Part shown: piece by piece, positions 30,352 to 36,359 of the stretch
Layout: each line of letters starts with the position of its first letter
Numbering within the stretch: the first letter of the stretch is position 1
Source of the DNA: a virus
Virus record (IMG/VR): IMGVR_UViG_3300030380_005538
Location: 1 to 36,359 of that record
DNA length: 36,359 nt
Strand: one strand, 5' to 3'
The notes under the pieces: model-generated
What the model saw: the letters and a program-made list of their open reading frames with translations, nothing else
What the model was told of the DNA's origin: nothing
Database searches by the model: none
Made by a program: the position numbers and the translations under genes

Positions 30352-31056
30352 ATGCTAATCTCAACGGCTCTCAGCTTACTACCTCAAAAGTCTTCTTGTA
30401 ATAATGGTCAAGTGCTTTTTGGTTCAGCAGTATCATCAATGTCAAATGCATTGAATCAACTCAATTATGTTAAGTTCTTGAATCGCACAAATTACCCCAT
30501 CATGAGATCAACATTCTCATTTGCTCATGTGGTCAATGGTCGAGATTACATGAATACGAGGATTGCGGAATCTGATGGAAGGATTGCCAAAGGGTACACT
30601 GAGAGTCACAAGCTGATCTCTGCAACTCGCCTTGTGTCTGATTGGATCGGGATCATTGCACAATATGAAAGCGGCACGACTGGACAAGATGCAGGAAGCT
30701 CAGAGTTTTCTCCTGTGATCGATGTCGAGATTGGATTGCTCTTTGACTCGGGTTCGGGATATTCACAAGTTGCAGTTGTGGATCATGGTATTCGATTTAA
30801 TTCTGCTGATAGTATGTTGCTCACTTCAGAGACTTCCACACAATACTCGCAAAACTTCATGGTCGATTCCGGTTATATTATACCTTCAGCCGTTCCAACG
30901 AATGTGAGTCCTGAAGCTCCTCGCCCTTTATACATTCCCAATACAGTGGGATCATATCAAGCGAGAGGTGAAAGAATGGTTTTTAACATTTCATGTTCTG
31001 ATTGCAAGTTGAAGTCATTCACAACCTTTGATCTTTATCGAGCGGATTTATCATGA
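30352..31056 (+). CDS. Tail-tip structural protein, 234 residues
   Basis: The ATG at 30352 (MLISTALSLL) is preferred because GGAG lies six bases upstream; an in-frame TTG at 30340 has none. The protein is strand-rich with YPIMRSTFSFAHVVNGRDYM and VVDHGIRFNSADSMLL, and ends DCKLKSFTTFDLYRADLS. It overlaps the hub gene (ATGA). No family recognised; a tail-tip role is inferred from the operon. Confidence 0.6.
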   Translation: MLISTALSLLPQKSSCNNGQVLFGSAVSSMSNALNQLNYVKFLNRTNYPIMRSTFSFAHVVNGRDYMNTRIAESDGRIAKGYTESHKLISATRLVSDWIGIIAQYESGTTGQDAGSSEFSPVIDVEIGLLFDSGSGYSQVAVVDHGIRFNSADSMLLTSETSTQYSQNFMVDSGYIIPSAVPTNVSPEAPRPLYIPNTVGSYQARGERMVFNISCSDCKLKSFTTFDLYRADLS

Positions 31057-34000
31057 GCATAACAAGAGATGAAGGACGGCGTGTATTTGCGCTTGAGATT
31101 GCAGGTTTAAAATATCGATATCACTCAATCAATCCTCCTTCAAATAGTAATCTTGATTCAAATATCGTGAGTGGTATTGCATACAATGACACTCAAGCGA
31201 TTGTCTCAATTGGCTCCTTTAATAGTTCAATTGATCCCGTTGGTGGTGTTGCTGAGTATGGGGCTGTATCAATTGAGTTATCGATTCTCAAGAACAATCT
31301 TGAAAGTGATCCGGGTGTTGTCTTTGGTAGAATTGGCAAGAGATCAGATAATATCACAAGAGCTAATCTTGAAACCGACATCACCTTTAATTCTCTACCT
31401 CAAACAATCAATCTTGATTCTGATCTTTCTGGGTTGTCAGTTCCTCGACTGATGCACATAGGGGCAGAGACTTTCAAAGTCACAGCTTTCACAGCAACCA
31501 ATATGACAATCTCAAGCCGTGGCGTTGGTGGTAGTCAGTTTCAATCTCATAGGATCGATGCTCAAACCTCATCAATCCCATTTGTTGAAGATGAGATCAC
31601 AATCTTTAGAGGACGGCGTTGCAAGTTATATGTAGCTAGTCAAAGCTCAACCGGCGTTGTTGGTGCTTTCACTTGTGTGATTAATGGATTCATCGAGTCA
31701 TCCCCATATGTTGAAAATGGATCAACCATCAATCTTTCAATCATTCCTTTGACTGCTTTACTTGATACTGAATTGAGTGATCAAAAGGGGTCCTCTTCAT
31801 TCCTCCTTCAAGATCGGCATTACTTCTTCAAGAATAAGTCAAACGTCTTCGAGTTCGGTTCAGCATTTAGAAATGATTATATCCTTCAATTAACAAATGC
31901 AGTTCAGAACTCAAGCGACAATACAAAGACTGATGTTGATATCTTGTATCCTGGTATTCCACTTCAAGACATTTATGATGCTAGCTTGTCAAATGGTCAA
32001 GATGCTCAAGCTACCCTATGCCATCCACGTTACCCAATGATAATCACAACCACAGGATTGAAGATTTATCCTGTCGCCTTGGCATCAGTTGGGACTCCAG
32101 CAGTTCAAAGAATCACTGTGAGTCATGCAGTCACAGGATCAACGTCTCAAGCAGATCTCATTAATGCAGTGAATGACCCCATTGGAAATCTTGTTGCTAA
32201 GATTGAGAACAGGGGCGAGATAAAACGCTTTCAACTTGCAAGTGATTCCCTTCAAAGCTGGCCTGATGTCATCAACACAGCTCTCAATAATATTACAACG
32301 CATACTACTGTCGATGGTGCATTCAGCAACTTCAAGATTCGAGGTGATCAAGTTCGTGCTGTAACACTTTCAGATCATCGAGGATGGACCCCCCATGAAG
32401 GAAGGATCCATCTTTGGTACTCTTCAGCGTGGTATCGATCAAGCCCAAATTATCGATATGCATATTGGAGAAACGCAACCCAAGAAGTAAGAGCAAGGTT
32501 GTCCAACGGTCGACGGGTGTTCTATCCTCTAGACTGGTGGAATGATGGAAGTAAGCCCAACTATGCTGGAAATAGTACTCTTGTTAAAACTATTGAATTC
32601 CCCAATCAAAGATTGACCTCCTCATTTGCTGATGTGAACATCTCACCAGCATATAAGCAAGCCAATGAACCAGGCATCCTTTGCGAGAGTTCTTTGAACC
32701 TTCCAACCTCGGCAACTGCAAATGTGTTTTTTGGAATTCAAGTTGAAACATTTGATTATGCTGCAGGTAGGTCAAAGACTTTACACTTCCAAGCGACGCA
32801 TGAAGAAGCATTGTCAACCGGCTTCTTGATCCACTTAAGGCGATTCAGAGAAAACGAAAGACAAGGACACTTCGGAGACTGGAATGGTCAAGAGAGAACA
32901 ATTGTCAAACGTGGGGTCAATGAATACTTTGTTTCTCCTGGTGAGATGATGTTGAAAATCCTCCAAAGTGGGGGAGGTGGTAATAATGGAACTTATGACA
33001 CTCTTGGTTTCGGTTTGTCCATCCATGAGGATGATATAGACGTTGATTCATTCTTGAATAATGGGAGCCGTCAAATTGAATGGTTGAGCCGTGGATTCTC
33101 AGTAGATGATTTTAATCCTCGTGACTTCTTTGATTCTTTGCTCAAGTCCATTGGTTGCATTCTGATCATGAAGAGAAATGCTTCAGGTGTTCCAAAGATC
33201 ACGCTTGAATCATTGGGGACTGAGTTGGATCAATTTGTATCTGCAACAATAAACGCTGGCGATTGGCTGACAGATCCTTCTCCAACGTGGTCAATCTATG
33301 AAGACATAGTGACACAATGTGAGATCAATTATGATTGGGATAATGATCAGAATGAATTCTTGGAACATGTGATATTCAACAATCAAGAATCAATCAATCG
33401 ATATGGGGGAGAAAAAAGCAAAGTCACAATTGACCTTTATGGCCTTAATTCAATTGATGTTGGTTCGGGTGCAGGTGATGCTTTTAATTACTTTCTCCCA
33501 ATAGCATCAAGAGTATTCAATGTATTATCTGATCCAATGAGATTGTGGACTGGTTCAATTGGAACAGGTAAATCAATCTTTCTTGAAGTTGGATCATACG
33601 TCAAATGCTCGTCGCCTCATCTCAAAGACTTGGGTGATTCATATGGAGTCACTGACAAAATTGGTATGGTTAAATCAATCAATCAAGAACTTATGAGCGA
33701 AGGATGTGAGCTTGAGATTATTAGAACTGGAATCAGCGTTGTCAATTGGAACTCAACTTTGAAGGTGACTTTTGTTACATCGTCCACAGAACTCACAGTC
33801 TCAACAAATACTTTTAGCAGTGATGACACTTCTTTCTTTGCAGTGAATGACGTGGTTGACTTCCTACCATTTGGAAATGAAGACGGTGCAATCACAGGAT
33901 TGACAATTCAATCAATTGTTGGGGCCGTCGTAACATTCACGGCAGCTCATGGAGTGTCAACACTTGGAACACTTGAACCAACAACTTACAACAATGCATC

Positions 34001-34082
34001 AGCAGATCATAAGCAAGACGCTTACCTTGCGAGTGCTGCCGGTGTCCTTGGATCATCAGATAAAGCACAGGAGTACGCATGA
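31053..34082 (+). CDS. Central tail hub / tail-tip protein, 1009 residues
   Basis: This is the largest gene of the window. The N-terminal part (to about residue 260) has DITFNSLPQTINLD, ITIFRGRRCKLYVASQSSTG and FIESSPYVENGSTINLSIIP, reminiscent of siphophage baseplate hub proteins. The middle (about 430-660) contains aromatic-rich stretches (HLWYSSAWYRSSPNYRYAYW) that may form a carbohydrate- or receptor-facing insertion. The C-terminal 150 residues are strand-rich (LKVTFVTSSTELTVSTNTFS). Gene order (tape measure, tip proteins, large hub, lysis) matches siphophages where this protein closes the tube and contacts the host. Family call by position and size. Confidence 0.6.
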   Translation: MSITRDEGRRVFALEIAGLKYRYHSINPPSNSNLDSNIVSGIAYNDTQAIVSIGSFNSSIDPVGGVAEYGAVSIELSILKNNLESDPGVVFGRIGKRSDNITRANLETDITFNSLPQTINLDSDLSGLSVPRLMHIGAETFKVTAFTATNMTISSRGVGGSQFQSHRIDAQTSSIPFVEDEITIFRGRRCKLYVASQSSTGVVGAFTCVINGFIESSPYVENGSTINLSIIPLTALLDTELSDQKGSSSFLLQDRHYFFKNKSNVFEFGSAFRNDYILQLTNAVQNSSDNTKTDVDILYPGIPLQDIYDASLSNGQDAQATLCHPRYPMIITTTGLKIYPVALASVGTPAVQRITVSHAVTGSTSQADLINAVNDPIGNLVAKIENRGEIKRFQLASDSLQSWPDVINTALNNITTHTTVDGAFSNFKIRGDQVRAVTLSDHRGWTPHEGRIHLWYSSAWYRSSPNYRYAYWRNATQEVRARLSNGRRVFYPLDWWNDGSKPNYAGNSTLVKTIEFPNQRLTSSFADVNISPAYKQANEPGILCESSLNLPTSATANVFFGIQVETFDYAAGRSKTLHFQATHEEALSTGFLIHLRRFRENERQGHFGDWNGQERTIVKRGVNEYFVSPGEMMLKILQSGGGGNNGTYDTLGFGLSIHEDDIDVDSFLNNGSRQIEWLSRGFSVDDFNPRDFFDSLLKSIGCILIMKRNASGVPKITLESLGTELDQFVSATINAGDWLTDPSPTWSIYEDIVTQCEINYDWDNDQNEFLEHVIFNNQESINRYGGEKSKVTIDLYGLNSIDVGSGAGDAFNYFLPIASRVFNVLSDPMRLWTGSIGTGKSIFLEVGSYVKCSSPHLKDLGDSYGVTDKIGMVKSINQELMSEGCELEIIRTGISVVNWNSTLKVTFVTSSTELTVSTNTFSSDDTSFFAVNDVVDFLPFGNEDGAITGLTIQSIVGAVVTFTAAHGVSTLGTLEPTTYNNASADHKQDAYLASAAGVLGSSDKAQEYA

Positions 34083-34753
34083 CAACCAAAGCTGAATTGA
34101 TTAAAAAACTTGAAGACTATGAGCATCAGATCAGAAGACTGAAACGAGATGTCAATCATGCTCAACTTGATTTAAACCCTTTGCAGTATGTGGATCGATG
34201 CTTTGACCACGAATCAAAACAAACACATCATGTAAGAGAAGTTATTCAAAGAGCAAATGATGAATGGGAAAAAAATGTAACTGAACCTGGCCTTGGTGGT
34301 CATTCAGCACCGATCACTTTATACATTAAATCAAGAGATGGTATCGGATGGACTTGGGAGGATGATTATACAAAGAATGGTCAATTCGCTTGGTGTGGAG
34401 CTTTTGCGGCGTGGTGTTATACCAAAGTGAGATTTAATATTCGTCAAAAGATCTTCCCTTCATGCTATCGAATGTATAATGCATGGGGAGGCACATCAAG
34501 AAAAGTTGCAGAGATTGAAAAGGGTGACATTGTTGTGGTGTATACATCAGACCAAAAAACCCCAAGCTATGGGAATCACATTACCATTGCATTGAGTACT
34601 CCTGATGATGATGGTCACTTTGATACTATTGAAGGAAATGCAGTTGGTGCAGGTCCAGACCTCGACATCAGAGAGGGAGTGATCAAACGTAAAAGAAGCA
34701 TCTTTAATGTCGCCCATATATATCGCTTGAGAGATGAGGACTTTGATGAGTAA
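34079..34753 (+). CDS. Endolysin, CHAP-domain amidase/peptidase
   Basis: The 224-residue protein overlaps the hub gene (ATGA). Residues 1-60 are charged helices (MTTKAELIKKLEDYEHQIRR). The CHAP core contains the catalytic cysteine in AWCGAFAAWC (C106), the histidine in GNHITIAL (H167) and an acidic/amide residue in IEGN (E185/N187). It cleaves peptidoglycan peptide bonds at lysis. No signal peptide is visible, so it needs a holin, provided by the adjacent gene. An acidic tail (RLRDEDFDE) ends the protein. Confidence 0.8.
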   Translation: MTTKAELIKKLEDYEHQIRRLKRDVNHAQLDLNPLQYVDRCFDHESKQTHHVREVIQRANDEWEKNVTEPGLGGHSAPITLYIKSRDGIGWTWEDDYTKNGQFAWCGAFAAWCYTKVRFNIRQKIFPSCYRMYNAWGGTSRKVAEIEKGDIVVVYTSDQKTPSYGNHITIALSTPDDDGHFDTIEGNAVGAGPDLDIREGVIKRKRSIFNVAHIYRLRDEDFDE

Positions 34754-34937
34754 ATTAATTAAAGCTTTTGGAGGTCGTAAATCCTTCATGTTCCTTGTAA
34801 CATTGATCACAGTTTGCACACTGTCAGCATTTAACAAAGCATCAACTGAAGTCCTTGGGCTGATTGATACTTTGTATTTAGTCTATGCAGGTTCAAACGT
34901 CGTTGCAAAAAAGAAAGAGAAAACAAATGAGCAATAA
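34746..34937 (+). CDS. Putative holin, 63 residues
   Basis: The ATG at 34746 (MSKLIKAFGG) overlaps the endolysin stop; AGGA lies five bases upstream. It encodes a short basic N-terminus, a membrane helix (FMFLVTLITVCTLSAF, about 13-28), a second hydrophobic stretch (VLGLIDTLYLVYAGSNVV) and a charged C-terminal tail (KKKEKTNEQ). Two membrane segments with a charged tail next to an endolysin is the standard two-helix holin pattern. It overlaps the next gene's start. Confidence 0.65.
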   Translation: MSKLIKAFGGRKSFMFLVTLITVCTLSAFNKASTEVLGLIDTLYLVYAGSNVVAKKKEKTNEQ

Positions 34938-35316
34938 ACTATCAGTTCAAAATCCTATTTCAGCAGGTCAGATCATTGGGGCTTACAATGCCAGTGGTGT
35001 CAGTGATACAGATTGGCACTCTTTGACAAGTGCTGACTTTTATGATCCCACCACAGGCACACAAATCACAGCTTCTTTGAAGTTCGCCTTTGTCGGTGCT
35101 AACTCTTCAAATACTTCAAGTGTTTCTTTTATCAAGTTGCGAGCTGCGGCCGGTGCTGGTGATGGAATCGCTAACACTGATGGAGTTATCCCTTTGCTTT
35201 CATCTTACTCGATTGATAGTCAAGCTCTTGCATCTTCCAACATCACTAGCATTGCATACAAGAAAGCTGATTCATCAGATTCTTTCGTGTTGTACTGTGG
35301 ATTTAATCGAGGTTAA
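34927..35316 (+). CDS. Small structural protein, 129 residues
   Basis: The ATG at 34927 (MSNKLSVQNPISAG) is chosen because it starts in the holin stop region with a GAGA site upstream; the longer frame from 34885 lies inside the holin gene. The protein is Ser/Ala/Thr-rich and strand-rich (ASLKFAFVGANSSNTSSVSF, FVLYCGFNRG). No family is recognised. It sits between lysis and tail fibre genes, so a fibre-associated or virion-surface protein is likely. Confidence 0.6.
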   Translation: MSNKLSVQNPISAGQIIGAYNASGVSDTDWHSLTSADFYDPTTGTQITASLKFAFVGANSSNTSSVSFIKLRAAAGAGDGIANTDGVIPLLSSYSIDSQALASSNITSIAYKKADSSDSFVLYCGFNRG

Positions 35317-35318
35317 TT

Positions 35319-36359
35319 ATGAGTATTAAATTCGAATCATTCCGTGGAACTGGCGGCGGTGCTGTCACTGGTGGTCTTGTTTACAAAGGTACATTCAATG
35401 CGACTGCAGGCACTCCTAATTTAACAACATCAAAAAAGGGTGACTTTTACATCGTTGATCCTGGTGGAACTCTTGCAGGTGTTACGCTTAATGTTAGCGA
35501 TCACATTGTATTCCGCATTGATGCTTCAAATCCAATCACTTCAGCAATGTTTGATGTGATTGACAATACTGATGCTGTAGCCTCGGTAAATGGTCAAACG
35601 GGTGTTGTGTCATTGAGTGCCGCTAATGTTGGAGCTTTGGCAATAACATCAAATCTAAGTGATCTCAATAATGCAGGAACAGCAAGAACGAATCTTGGTC
35701 TTGGAACTGCAGCAGTCAAAGACCATGGGACAGCAAACGGTAACGTTGTCCTGCTTGATGCGGTTGGTCTTCCTGCTGTAGATGGATCACAGCTCACAGG
35801 AGTCACAGGAACAGATGCCACAAAGTTGGCTATTGCTAACAACTTGAGTGATCTTAACAATGCAACGACAGCAAGAACAAATCTTGGTCTTGGTACGGCG
35901 GCAACCAAAAGCACAGGAACAGCAAATGGAAATGTTGTCCTGCTTGATGCGGTTGGTCTTCCTGCTGTAGATGGTTCTCAATTAACGAATGTCACAGGAA
36001 CGGATGCCACAAAGTTGGCTATTGCTAACAACTTGAGTGATCTCAATAATGCAGGAACAGCAAGAACGAATCTTGGTCTTGGTACGGCGGCAACTAAAAG
36101 CACAGGAACAGCAAATGGAAATGTTGTCTTACTTGATGCGGTTGGTCTTCCTGCTGTAGATGGATCACAGCTCACAGGAGTCACAGGAACAGATGCCACA
36201 AAACTCGCTATTGCTAGCAACTTAAGTGATCTCAATAATGCAGTGACAGCAAGAACGAATCTTGGTCTTGGTACGGCGGCAACTCAAACTGTTGGCACGG
36301 GTGCAAATAATGTTGTTCAGCTTGATGGAACTTCGAAGCTCCCTGCTGTGGATGGATCC
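35319..36359 (+). CDS. Tail fibre protein, N-terminal part (3' end outside window)
   Basis: The gene starts two bases after the previous stop and stays open to the window edge: 347 codons. The first 110 residues form a virion-attachment domain (MSIKFESFRGTGGGAVTGGL, then KGDFYIVDPGG and DHIVFRIDASNP), ending in the phrase SVNGQTGVVSLSAANVGA, widespread in phage fibres. Four copies of the 63-residue NLSDLNN repeat follow; the last is divergent (TQTVGTGANNVVQLDGTSKL). The frame is exactly in phase with base 1 of the window. Joining the ends gives PAVDGS-ATKLAIA, nine residues (QLTGxTxTD) short of a full unit. Confidence 0.85.
   Translation, partial: MSIKFESFRGTGGGAVTGGLVYKGTFNATAGTPNLTTSKKGDFYIVDPGGTLAGVTLNVSDHIVFRIDASNPITSAMFDVIDNTDAVASVNGQTGVVSLSAANVGALAITSNLSDLNNAGTARTNLGLGTAAVKDHGTANGNVVLLDAVGLPAVDGSQLTGVTGTDATKLAIANNLSDLNNATTARTNLGLGTAATKSTGTANGNVVLLDAVGLPAVDGSQLTNVTGTDATKLAIANNLSDLNNAGTARTNLGLGTAATKSTGTANGNVVLLDAVGLPAVDGSQLTGVTGTDATKLAIASNLSDLNNAVTARTNLGLGTAATQTVGTGANNVVQLDGTSKLPAVDGS
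35652..36359 (+). repeat. Four tandem fibre repeats (189 bp)
   Basis: Units start at 35652, 35841, 36030 and 36219, exactly 189 bp apart. They match the units at 25, 214 and 403, for seven visible copies in all. The final one has one extra codon and is cut by the window end. Confidence 0.9.

Noticed and set aside
36354-36359. Window end at a BamHI site (GGATCC) as a cloning boundary
   Set aside because: The same GGATCC occurs inside another fibre repeat (around 353-358), and a BamHI cut would not leave the full site; chance is sufficient.

Overview
The window is almost the whole genome of a tailed phage with a non-contractile (siphovirus-type) tail. It is gene-dense and low in GC by eye, and it has strong Shine-Dalgarno sites and sigma70-like promoters. 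Those features, together with spanin-like membrane genes, suggest a Gram-negative, probably aquatic, bacterial host; the host itself cannot be named from this sequence. There is no integrase, tRNA, CRISPR array, insertion sequence or DNA polymerase that I can see. Both window edges fall inside one repeat-rich tail-fibre gene, in compatible reading frames, so the molecule is probably circular or circularly permuted and was opened inside the fibre repeats.

Layout. 1-2469: 3' part of the tail fibre, then two related putative C1q-like adhesin genes. 2485-4163: small proteins, including four consecutive membrane proteins, two of them cysteine-rich and encoded on the opposite strand (possible lysis or envelope genes). 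4224-6233: class II ribonucleotide reductase. 8297-6401 (leftward): small HTH regulator, two small unknown proteins, a RecT-like annealing protein and an unknown protein. 8298-8450: divergent promoter/operator region. 8451-10075 (rightward): lambda O-like initiator, with iterons and an AT-rich element inside the gene, then a DnaC-like helicase loader. 11166-10058 (leftward): thymidylate synthase ThyX and dCMP deaminase. 11230-15836 (rightward): ribbon-helix-helix protein, SSB, small terminase, a GHKL-ATPase protein carrying an HExxH motif, and large terminase. 15836-25918: small acidic ORF, portal, protease/scaffold, decoration protein, major capsid protein, minor head protein, connectors, tail terminator, tail tube, and tail chaperones joined by a -1 frameshift. 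25923-34082: tape measure and distal tail proteins. 34079-34937: CHAP endolysin and putative holin. 34927-36359: small structural protein and the 5' part of the tail fibre.

How it works together: the phage appears to make its own dNTP supply (RNR, dCMP deaminase, ThyX) but to recruit the host replisome through an O/P-like initiator and loader pair. Head genes are of the Mu/lambda-like type (DUF935-like portal, Mu-I-like protease with a nested scaffold start). The most distinctive points are the origin inside the initiator gene, the textbook frameshift site in the tail chaperones, the GHKL/HExxH protein wedged between the two terminase genes, the antisense cysteine-rich membrane pair, and the repeat-driven fibre/adhesin region.
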